Assembly (NCBI GenBank): GCA_002476495.1
Contig: DLKL01000045.1
Span: forward strand, 1 to 33,298
Reading direction: 5' to 3'
Length of the DNA: 33,298 bases
From: Lachnospiraceae bacterium UBA7589
GTDB lineage: Bacteria > Bacillota > Clostridia > Lachnospirales > Lachnospiraceae
The notes beneath the pieces are model-generated. The model worked only from the letters and a program-made list of their open reading frames with translations. It was not told the DNA's origin and ran no database searches. The translations under genes and the position numbers were made by a program. Each line of letters opens with the position of its first letter. The first letter of the stretch is position 1. Below are positions 1-7,684 of this stretch, piece after piece.

Positions 1-2166
1 GGTCAGCCAATGGGTCAGCCAATGGGTCGGCCTAAAAAGGTTAAGCCACCTAAGGTAAAAAAGCCGATGACAGGTGGAAAAATAGCAGCAATTATTACCG
101 GATGTGTTGTTTTGGTGGCAGCTATAGTTTGTGGGATAATTTTTATACCGAAGCTTTTTAAACCTGCAAAGGATGTTGTGGTAGATGCTTTTGAGGCAAC
201 CTTTGTTACCGGTGTGGATGGGCAGCAAAAGGATTCATATATGAATACAACCATCGGCCTGAATGAGATACTTGAAAAGTATAACTCAGAGGGTGGAACC
301 GTAGGTATGTCGTTTTCAATTGATTCAGCCAATGGAATCCAGGCACCGGAGGATGTAGCTGTTTCCGGAGAGATAAGCAAGGATAACGTGAATAAACTTG
401 TTAATGGATATATTGATCTTGCTGTAAACCAGACCACTGTCCTGGCACTTGACTTAATAGCGGATGAAAATAATACTTATGTTCAGTTAAGAGACATAAT
501 TGAGGGATATTTTTCATTGCCTAATACGGAACCATTTGTAGCCTTGGAGAATTCACAAATTGGTCAGTATCTGGATATATATGGAGCACCGAATGTGTCA
601 TTAAATTATTTTGGAACATCTTCAGCAATTAATTCCGAAGCAGCCGGGGAATATGTTGCCATTTTTGATGAACTTTGGGACAAAATAGAGGTTGAAAAGG
701 ATGGCAAAGAAAAGATTGAAGTAAACGGCGAGAAAATCAAAGCCAAAAAGTATATAGTAACCCTTAAGGGTGAGGATATCAGTGATGCAATTGTATCTGC
801 CGTTGATACTGCTATTTCAGATGATGTTGTGGATACGATAGCTAATGAGTATGGCATGAGTGCTGCTGACTTCCAGTCCTCCCTGGATATGGTAAAGACT
901 ATGATACCATCAATATTCAAGGATGATTTTACATGTAATGTTTATATTGTAGATGGGAAAGTAGTAAAGCTGGAATCAGAAGGAGATATAAGCGTATATA
1001 CCGTTAAGCTTGGATATGACTTCTATCTTGACAGAGATGATACGCGTACAGCCGGAGAGCTTTCATTTAATGTGATGGGAGAAGAGGCTAAGGCTATATT
1101 TGATGTACAGAAGAAGGATGGCGTGACAGAAGGAAAGGTTAGTCTCTTAGCAGGAGATGAAGCGGTAGATATTGATTTTTCTTATCTTACAGGAGATCCA
1201 AACCACATTAAGATGTTAGGTTCGGTAAGTGTGGGACAGGAAGAAATATGTGAAGCCGGTCTTGAAATTAAGGTTATGTCTGACAATACTTTCACCGGAA
1301 ATATATTATATAATATGGAGAATTATGACATAAGTGCTGAATTCAATGGCGAATTTACAGATATAGCGAAGGGGCAGAGCTATACACAAAAATTTAATGA
1401 GATTTCCATATACTCTAATGGCGAGTCTATCCTTGATATGTCGGCAGAATATAGCTTATCATCTGTAAAACCACAGCTTGGCAGTATAGATGGAAATACA
1501 GTATATGATCTTACAATGCTTACTGATGTGGATATGGAGGATATAATTAGTTCAAACCAGAGCAACATCATAAGCTGGCTGGATAACATTGTTAATAACA
1601 CCGGAGAATTTGGAGAAAACATTAGCACCATGATTGAAGGTGCAGGAGTAGACGAGCCTTATGATAATCAGGATGAATACCCAGATGATTATACTGATGT
1701 TTCTTTTGAAGACACATACCTGACCGTAGAAGATTACAAGGTTCAGATGACAGGCTCGATAGAAGGTTTTGCACCATACTATACATCTGACGGATACTAC
1801 TTTACTATGGGCACAGATGAGTCAAGCTATGCAAGCTTCTACGGATATGGCTCATATGAAACACCGGAAGATATACTGAGCTATGCTGATATGCCAAGTG
1901 AAGAAAACGGCGATGAGGTTTATGAGATATCTGAAAATCAGCAGATAACCATTTCAGATGGTTCTACAGTATATTATTCATATGCTTATTATGACTATTA
2001 TGGTTATAAGATAAAAATGTATAGTTTGGTTAAGGAATTTGAACCGGGAATTTATGTAAATGCAGATGTATATATATATGATGATGACGCTAATTCAGCG
2101 ATGTATACATTGGAGCAGGTAGCAGAGATGCTTAATGATTCCTATTTCCAGATTATTGCAGAGTAA
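1..2166 (+). CDS. Membrane-anchored extracytoplasmic protein, 5' end missing
   Basis: The reading frame is open from base 1, so the gene begins upstream of the window; 721 residues are visible. It opens with a Gly-Gln-Pro-Met repeat (two 12-bp copies of ggtcagccaatg), then a Lys/Pro-rich cytoplasmic stretch (RPKKVKPPKVKKP), one hydrophobic membrane segment (about residues 27-50) and a long acidic outer region. The last 150 residues are very rich in Tyr and Asp (YYTSDGYYF, YYSYAYYDYYGYK). No catalytic motif is evident. The layout of a short proline-rich inner part, one membrane helix and a large outer domain is common in Lachnospiraceae proteins of unknown function, some of which begin with a zinc ribbon that could lie upstream here. 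No function is assigned. Confidence 0.75.
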   Translation, partial: GQPMGQPMGRPKKVKPPKVKKPMTGGKIAAIITGCVVLVAAIVCGIIFIPKLFKPAKDVVVDAFEATFVTGVDGQQKDSYMNTTIGLNEILEKYNSEGGTVGMSFSIDSANGIQAPEDVAVSGEISKDNVNKLVNGYIDLAVNQTTVLALDLIADENNTYVQLRDIIEGYFSLPNTEPFVALENSQIGQYLDIYGAPNVSLNYFGTSSAINSEAAGEYVAIFDELWDKIEVEKDGKEKIEVNGEKIKAKKYIVTLKGEDISDAIVSAVDTAISDDVVDTIANEYGMSAADFQSSLDMVKTMIPSIFKDDFTCNVYIVDGKVVKLESEGDISVYTVKLGYDFYLDRDDTRTAGELSFNVMGEEAKAIFDVQKKDGVTEGKVSLLAGDEAVDIDFSYLTGDPNHIKMLGSVSVGQEEICEAGLEIKVMSDNTFTGNILYNMENYDISAEFNGEFTDIAKGQSYTQKFNEISIYSNGESILDMSAEYSLSSVKPQLGSIDGNTVYDLTMLTDVDMEDIISSNQSNIISWLDNIVNNTGEFGENISTMIEGAGVDEPYDNQDEYPDDYTDVSFEDTYLTVEDYKVQMTGSIEGFAPYYTSDGYYFTMGTDESSYASFYGYGSYETPEDILSYADMPSEENGDEVYEISENQQITISDGSTVYYSYAYYDYYGYKIKMYSLVKEFEPGIYVNADVYIYDDDANSAMYTLEQVAEMLNDSYFQIIAE

Positions 2167-2194
2167 ATTTATTGATTTGCACATGGAAAGCATT

Positions 2195-2232
2195 GGGCTG
2201 TTGCATTGGGAAACTGATGCACAGCCTTTTCC
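2195..2232 (+). terminator. Probable intrinsic terminator after the first gene
   Basis: GGCTGTTGCAT (2196-2206) pairs with ATGCACAGCC (2217-2226) apart from one bulged T, and TTTTCC follows. The outer bases (GGAAA upstream, TTTCC downstream) can extend the stem. The U-tract is short, so it may be leaky. Confidence 0.5.
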
Positions 2233-2264
2233 ATCATATTTGAAATTCAGAACAGAGGTCATAT

Positions 2265-3044
2265 ATGAAAACAGTAAGCATAAAAAAAATAGATATTGGG
2301 CAGGGACTGCCCAAAATATGTGTACCTCTTATGGGGGATACAGATGAAAAAATCTTATGTGAGATGACAGCAATTCTTGAAGCTGCAGACGAGTATAATG
2401 TGGATATAATAGAATTCAGAGGAGATTATTATAAGAAATTAAATGACTTTTCTTCCCTTAGGTCGATAATGGAAAAGCTTCAGGCTATGGCAAAGAATAA
2501 AATATTGCTGTTTACAATAAGAAGTGAGAAAGAAGGAGGAGAAAAGCTTGCCTTTACATCTCCGGCCATAAATGAGATTAACAGATTTGTGATAGAAAAT
2601 GGATTAGGAGATATTGTAGATGTGGAGCTTATGTCAGGTGAAAAGGCTGTAAAGGATCTGATAGAGCTTGCCCACAAAAGGGGTGTCAGAATTATCATGT
2701 CATATCACAATTTTCATACAACTCCGTCTATGGATGAAATGGTTAATTGTCTTGTCAGAATGCAGAAATCAGGTGCAGATATTGCAAAGATTGCAGTAAT
2801 GCCAAATTCTAAGGAGCAGGTTCTGGAGCTTCTTAAGGCAACAAGATATATGCAGAAATACCATCCCGATACACCTGTAGTTGCCATTTCCATGGGAACT
2901 CTTGGAGCACTTTCAAGGGTAACCGGAGAAATATTCGGAAGTGCAATTACATTTGCAACCCTTGGAGCCGGTTCGGCACCGGGACAGCTTTCTGCTAAAA
3001 AGGTTAAAGATTGTCTTGAATTGATTGATAAATATTTTGTGTAA
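2265..3044 (+). CDS. aroD: Type I 3-dehydroquinate dehydratase
   Basis: Third step of the shikimate pathway: dehydration of 3-dehydroquinate to 3-dehydroshikimate through a Schiff base. The 259-residue protein has the usual length of the type I (TIM barrel) family. Visible hallmarks are EFRGD (residues 50-54, substrate-binding strand), SYHNF with the general acid/base His148, and ADIAKIAVMP with the Schiff-base Lys175; the C-terminal GSAPGQLS loop is also typical. The ATG is preceded by AGAGG. The gene is separated from the first gene by a probable terminator and converges on the oxidoreductase with only 3 bp between the stop codons. It stands alone, with no other shikimate gene visible. Confidence 0.95.
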   Translation: MKTVSIKKIDIGQGLPKICVPLMGDTDEKILCEMTAILEAADEYNVDIIEFRGDYYKKLNDFSSLRSIMEKLQAMAKNKILLFTIRSEKEGGEKLAFTSPAINEINRFVIENGLGDIVDVELMSGEKAVKDLIELAHKRGVRIIMSYHNFHTTPSMDEMVNCLVRMQKSGADIAKIAVMPNSKEQVLELLKATRYMQKYHPDTPVVAISMGTLGALSRVTGEIFGSAITFATLGAGSAPGQLSAKKVKDCLELIDKYFV

Positions 3045-3047
3045 GTG

Positions 3048-4034
3048 TTAATTCTCTTCCATTGGGAACTTAAAATTCCATTGCTTTCTAAGCAAATCTG
3101 TTATGGACAGAATACGCAAGGTTTCTGAGTGAGGCATATTAGGAGTTTCAATCTTCCCGAGAATGATAGCGTTTCTTGCAGACATAAATTCGAATTCATA
3201 GCCTGATATCTGTTTGTCGGGCTTTTTTACTTCTGCCGCCAGAGTGCCGTCTCCGTGATATATACGGAATACTTCCGGACAATTCATATTCTCTATCTCA
3301 ATGTATCCCAGGTCACCATAAATCATGGCTCTGTTATCGGCTTTGTACATGAGTGTTAGTGTTATGGTTGCGCTTCGCCCTCCCTTAAAATTGAATTGAA
3401 TAACGTCTCTTGCGTCAACTCCCGTTTCCAGTCTTGCACTGCTTGAAGCAATAGCAGCCTCGTCATTGCCAAACAGCATAGCAAGAAGATTAAGAGGGTA
3501 AACTCCCAGATCAAGAAGAACGCCACCTGCAAGCTCGGGACGGATAACACGCTCTTTTTTTCTGAGGTCGTATCCAAGACTACAGGTTACATTAAAAATC
3601 TTTCCTATTGCACCCTTTCTGATATAATCGAAAATGGCAAGATACATAGGAAGATATCTTATCCACATTGCTTCTCCGCAAAATACATTTTTTTCTTTAG
3701 ATAAGTCAAGAACCTCCTTGGCAGTTTCGTAATTATAGGAAAATGCTTTTTCAACCAGAACCGGTTTGCCGGCATTAATGCACATCTTTGCCTGCTGTGC
3801 ATGATGGGAATGAGGAGTGGCAATATATATAAGCTCTACATCCGGGTCATTTACAAGCTCCTCATATGAGTCATATCTTTTTTGTATATTGTGCTTATCT
3901 CCGAAGGAATTAGCCTTATCAATATCCCGGGACGCAATGGCATATGGCTCAAATGCATCTAATTTGTTAAGGGTATCTGCTATGGTATCTGATATTTTGC
4001 CGGCACCCATTATTCCAACCTTAAAATTAATCAT
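3048..4034 (-). CDS. Gfo/Idh/MocA family NAD(P)-dependent oxidoreductase
   Basis: A 328-residue dehydrogenase. The N-terminal Rossmann fold starts with GIMGAGKISDTIAD (residues 7-20). IATPHSHHA and VLVEKAFSYN follow, the latter being the family's EKP-type region carrying the catalytic Lys. The C-terminal alpha/beta substrate domain contains GGVLLDLGVYPLNLL, typical of the branch related to dihydrodiol dehydrogenase and glucose-fructose oxidoreductase. The substrate is probably a sugar or cyclitol derivative but cannot be read from sequence. A good sigma-A promoter and a GGAG site precede the ATG. It is transcribed away from ileS and stands alone. Confidence 0.88.
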   Translation of the reverse strand: MINFKVGIMGAGKISDTIADTLNKLDAFEPYAIASRDIDKANSFGDKHNIQKRYDSYEELVNDPDVELIYIATPHSHHAQQAKMCINAGKPVLVEKAFSYNYETAKEVLDLSKEKNVFCGEAMWIRYLPMYLAIFDYIRKGAIGKIFNVTCSLGYDLRKKERVIRPELAGGVLLDLGVYPLNLLAMLFGNDEAAIASSSARLETGVDARDVIQFNFKGGRSATITLTLMYKADNRAMIYGDLGYIEIENMNCPEVFRIYHGDGTLAAEVKKPDKQISGYEFEFMSARNAIILGKIETPNMPHSETLRILSITDLLRKQWNFKFPMEEN

Positions 4035-4111
4035 AAATAATCTCCAATCTATAGCTAAACCCGTTTTTCGGGAAATAAAAAGTCATTTCCCATGGTTTAA
4101 GTATGGCTTTA

Positions 4112-4140
4112 ATTATACTTTAAATGGGACATATATTCAA
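4112..4140 (-). promoter_or_regulatory. Sigma-A promoter of the Gfo/Idh/MocA gene
   Basis: On the minus strand: TTGAAT (-35, 4140-4135), a 17-bp spacer, TATAAT (-10, 4117-4112). The -10 is a perfect consensus. The start codon lies about 80 bases downstream. Confidence 0.7.
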
Positions 4141-4162
4141 GCAATTAAGTGTCATGACGGAT

Positions 4163-4187
4163 AATTGTTTAATTTTGATAAACAATT
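4163..4187. repeat. Inverted repeat between divergent promoters
   Basis: AATTGTTTA (4163-4171) and TAAACAATT (4179-4187) form a perfect 9-bp inverted repeat with a 7-base spacer. It lies upstream of the -35 elements of both the oxidoreductase and ileS promoters. It could be an operator; no U-tract follows, so a terminator is unlikely. The spacing does not fit a Rex or Fur box. Confidence 0.4.
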
Positions 4188-4199
4188 GGCGTACTTACG

Positions 4200-4229
4200 T
4201 TGACATTTAAAGGGCTGTTGGGGTATACT
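4200..4229 (+). promoter_or_regulatory. Sigma-A promoter of ileS
   Basis: TTGACA (4200-4205, perfect -35), an 18-bp spacer and TATACT (4224-4229). The predicted leader is only about 80 bases, too short for a T-box, and no T-box core sequence was found. Confidence 0.75.
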
Positions 4230-4317
4230 TAAAACTTGGTATAGTATATAAAATAAGCACAAAGACCGGTATGTGTACGGACTTTGGCATGAAAATATAA
4301 TAAACGGAAAGGAATAC

Positions 4318-7300
4318 ATGAAAATGTACGAAAAAGTTTCTACTAAGCTAAACTTTGTTGACCGAGAGGAAAAGGTACTTGAATTCTGGAAGGAAAACAA
4401 AATTTTTGAGAAGAGCATTGAAGAAAAGAAGGATCTTCCAACATATACATTTTATGATGGACCTCCTACTGCTAATGGTAAGCCACATATAGGACATGTG
4501 CTTACAAGAGTAATCAAGGATATGATACCAAGATATCAGACTATGAAAGGACATAAGATAATCCGTAAAGCAGGATGGGATACCCATGGTCTTCCGGTTG
4601 AGCTTGAGGTCGAGAAGCTTCTTGGCATAGATGGAAAGGATCAGATTGAGGCATATGGTCTGGATCCGTTTATTACAAAGTGTAAGGAATCAGTCTGGAA
4701 ATATAAGGGTATGTGGGAAGAGTTTTCCGGCAAGGTAGGATTCTGGGCAGATATGGATAATCCATATGTAACATACCATAATGATTTTATTGAGTCTGAA
4801 TGGTGGGCACTTAAGAAAATCTGGGATCAGGGACTTTTGTATAAGGGATTTAAAATTGTTCCGTATTGTCCGCGCTGTGGTACACCTCTTTCAAGTCATG
4901 AGGTTGCACAGGGCTATAAGCTTGTTAAGGAGCGTTCGGCAGTGGTAAGATTCAAGGTTGTAGGTGAGGACGCATATTTCCTTGCATGGACAACTACTCC
5001 TTGGACTTTGCCAAGTAATGTTGCATTATGCGTTAACCCTGACGAGGAGTATTGTAAGGTCAGGGCTAATGACGGATATACTTACTATATGGCAAAAGCC
5101 CTTCTTGATTCGGTTCTGGGTAAGCTTGCTGAAGAAGGAAAACCTGCTTATGAGATTATTGAAACCTGCAAGGGTATAGACCTTGAGGGGAAGGAGTATG
5201 AGCCTTTATTTGAATGCACAGGGGAATATGTTGCAAAGCTCCCACAAAAGGGACATTATATTACCTGTGATTCCTATGTCACTATGTCAGACGGTACAGG
5301 TATTGTCCATATTGCTCCTGCTTTTGGTGAGGACGACGCACAGGTGGGAAGAAAATATGACCTGCCATTTGTACAGTTTGTGGATGGAAAGGGAGAGATG
5401 ACAAAGGAAACTCCTTATGCAGGTAAGTTTGTAAAGGATGCAGATAAGGACATATTGGTAGATCTGGATAAGGCCGGCCTTTTGTTTGACGCACCTAAAT
5501 TTGAACATGATTATCCGTTCTGCTGGAGATGTGATACCCCTCTTATTTACTATGCAAGAGATACATGGTTTATCAAGATGACAGCAGTAAGAGATAAGCT
5601 GGTTAAGAATAATAATACAGTTAACTGGATTCCTGAGGGAATCGGTAAAGGACGTTTTGGTGCATGGCTTGAAAACGTGCAGGATTGGGGCCTTTCCCGT
5701 AACCGTTACTGGGGAACTCCTCTTAATATCTGGGAATGTTCCTGCGGTAAGAGGCATGCCATTGGCTCTATTGAAGAGCTTAAGAGTATGAGTAAAAACT
5801 GCCCTGAGGATATTGAACTTCACAGACCATACATCGATGCAGTAACAATTACCTGTCCTGATTGTGGCAAGGAGATGAAGAGAGTGCCGGAGGTTATTGA
5901 CTGCTGGTTTGATTCAGGAGCAATGCCATTTGCACAATGGCATTATCCATTTGAAAATCAAGATATTTTTGAAGATAATTTTCCGGCAGACTTCATAAGT
6001 GAGGCAGTTGACCAGACAAGAGGATGGTTCTATTCCCTCATGGCTATATCAACACTTCTCTTTGACAAGGCTCCGTATAAGAATGTTATTGTTCTTGGGC
6101 ATGTTCAGGATAAGGACGGACAGAAGATGTCAAAATCAAAGGGAAATGCTGTAGATCCTATGGATGCGCTTAACAAATATGGTGCAGATGCAATAAGATG
6201 GTATTTTTACAGTAATTCGGCACCATGGCTTCCTAACAGATTCCACGAGGATGCGGTGATTGAAGGACAGAGAAAATTTATGGGTACACTTTGGAATACT
6301 TATGCCTTCTATGTACTTTATGCGAATATTGACAACTTTGATCCGACACAGTACAAGCTTGAGTATGACAAGCTTTCGGTAATGGATAAGTGGCTGCTCT
6401 CAAAGCTAAATACCATGGTTAAGATTGTTGATGAAAACCTCGGCTCATATAAGATTCCTGAGGCAACCAAGGCTCTTGCGGATTTTGTTGATGATATGAG
6501 TAACTGGTATGTAAGACGTGGACGTGAGCGTTATTGGGCAAAGGATATGCCACAGGATAAGATTAATGCGTATATGACTCTTTATGAGGCACTTGTAACC
6601 TTATGCAAGGCTGCGGCACCTATGATTCCTTTCATGACTGAGGATATATATCAGAATCTGGTGAGAAATATAGATAAGAGCGCACCTATATCAATTCACC
6701 TTTGCGATTTCCCTGTGGTGAACGAGGCATTTATCGATACGGAGCTTGAAGCAAGCATGGATGAAGTTCTTAAGATTGTTGTGTTTGGACGTGCTGCACG
6801 TAACACAGCAAACATTAAGTCTAGACAGCCGATAGGAAAGATGTTTATTAAGGCTGAAAAGACCCTGGAGAACTATTTCGTAGAGATAATAGAGGACGAG
6901 CTTAATATTAAGACAGTTGAGTTTAAGGATGACCTTTCAAGCTTTACGGCATACAGTTTCAAACCACAGCTTAGAACTGTGGGGCCAAAGTATGGTAAGC
7001 AGTTAAATGGCATAAGAGAGTATCTTGCACATATTGATGGAAGTGCTGCCATGGAGAAGCTTAAAAATGAAGGTTCATTGAAGTTTGATATTGATGGTAC
7101 AGATATTGTGCTTACAGAGGATGATTTACTCATAGAAGCCGCCAAAATGGATGGATATGTGACCGAGGGAGATAACTACGTAACAGTGGTTATTGACACC
7201 ACACTTACTCCTGAGCTTATTGAAGAGGGCTTTGTAAGAGAGATTATTTCAAAGATTCAGACAATGCGTAAGGATGCAGACTACAATGTAACTGACAGGA

Positions 7301-7473
7301 TTACTCTGGGAATTTCGGGAAATGATAAGATTTTGCAAATAGTAAATAATAACCGGGACGAAATAAAAAGGGTATGCCTTATTGATGATATTTCCGGGGA
7401 TTCTTCAAAGGGAGATTCCAGAGAATGGAATATCAACGGTGAGAAGGTAGTGCTTGCGACAGCAGTAAACTAG
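4318..7473 (+). CDS. ileS: Isoleucyl-tRNA synthetase
   Basis: Class I aminoacyl-tRNA synthetase that charges tRNA-Ile in the cytoplasm; 1051 residues from the chosen ATG. The signature HIGH is at residues 57-60 and KMSKS at 603-607. The CP1 editing region (TTTPWTLPSN), GWDTHGLPVE and CWFDSG are also present. The length of about 1050 residues and the lack of a C-terminal CxxC zinc finger fit the long eukaryote-like type (IleRS2), common in Clostridia and generally less sensitive to mupirocin; that property is inferred. An open frame extends upstream to 4273, but AAAGGA at 4308-4313 supports a start at 4318, or at the in-frame ATG at 4324. A perfect hairpin terminator follows. Confidence 0.97.
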   Translation: MKMYEKVSTKLNFVDREEKVLEFWKENKIFEKSIEEKKDLPTYTFYDGPPTANGKPHIGHVLTRVIKDMIPRYQTMKGHKIIRKAGWDTHGLPVELEVEKLLGIDGKDQIEAYGLDPFITKCKESVWKYKGMWEEFSGKVGFWADMDNPYVTYHNDFIESEWWALKKIWDQGLLYKGFKIVPYCPRCGTPLSSHEVAQGYKLVKERSAVVRFKVVGEDAYFLAWTTTPWTLPSNVALCVNPDEEYCKVRANDGYTYYMAKALLDSVLGKLAEEGKPAYEIIETCKGIDLEGKEYEPLFECTGEYVAKLPQKGHYITCDSYVTMSDGTGIVHIAPAFGEDDAQVGRKYDLPFVQFVDGKGEMTKETPYAGKFVKDADKDILVDLDKAGLLFDAPKFEHDYPFCWRCDTPLIYYARDTWFIKMTAVRDKLVKNNNTVNWIPEGIGKGRFGAWLENVQDWGLSRNRYWGTPLNIWECSCGKRHAIGSIEELKSMSKNCPEDIELHRPYIDAVTITCPDCGKEMKRVPEVIDCWFDSGAMPFAQWHYPFENQDIFEDNFPADFISEAVDQTRGWFYSLMAISTLLFDKAPYKNVIVLGHVQDKDGQKMSKSKGNAVDPMDALNKYGADAIRWYFYSNSAPWLPNRFHEDAVIEGQRKFMGTLWNTYAFYVLYANIDNFDPTQYKLEYDKLSVMDKWLLSKLNTMVKIVDENLGSYKIPEATKALADFVDDMSNWYVRRGRERYWAKDMPQDKINAYMTLYEALVTLCKAAAPMIPFMTEDIYQNLVRNIDKSAPISIHLCDFPVVNEAFIDTELEASMDEVLKIVVFGRAARNTANIKSRQPIGKMFIKAEKTLENYFVEIIEDELNIKTVEFKDDLSSFTAYSFKPQLRTVGPKYGKQLNGIREYLAHIDGSAAMEKLKNEGSLKFDIDGTDIVLTEDDLLIEAAKMDGYVTEGDNYVTVVIDTTLTPELIEEGFVREIISKIQTMRKDADYNVTDRITLGISGNDKILQIVNNNRDEIKRVCLIDDISGDSSKGDSREWNINGEKVVLATAVN

Positions 7474-7512
7474 ATATATACAGATTATAAAATCGGGTAT
7501 ATAGAGAAAGAC

Positions 7513-7551
7513 AGGGCATTTTGCATAATTAATCCTGCAAAATGCCCTTTC
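7513..7551 (+). terminator. Terminator after ileS
   Basis: AGGGCATTTTGCA (7513-7525) and TGCAAAATGCCCT (7536-7548) form a perfect 13-bp stem with a 10-base loop. The downstream T-tract is short (TTTCAGTTG), but the stem is very stable. Confidence 0.75.
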
Positions 7552-7584
7552 AGTTGTAATTATAAACAAAATTGTAATTAGTTA

Positions 7585-7613
7585 TTGAACGATATAAAAA
7601 AACTTGATAAACT
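7585..7613 (+). promoter_or_regulatory. Probable promoter of glgP
   Basis: TTGAAC (7585-7590), a 17-bp spacer and TAAACT (7608-7613), between the ileS terminator and glgP. Moderate match to sigma-A. Confidence 0.5.
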
Positions 7614-7684
7614 AATAATTGGTGTCGTGCACTTTGTTTAAATACTATTTTGGAAAGTTATCAAGAGCAAGGAGGATAAATCGA

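Noticed and set aside
4035..4317. T-box riboswitch before ileS
   Set aside because: No T-box core sequence or antiterminator fold is visible, and the best promoter leaves too short a leader.
5263..5272. Copy of the operator half-site TTACCTGTGA inside ileS
   Set aside because: A single half-site within coding sequence with no partner; most likely chance.
5287..5823. 178-residue frame on the minus strand inside ileS
   Set aside because: It is opposite strongly conserved ileS coding sequence, has no ribosome site and no recognisable domain.
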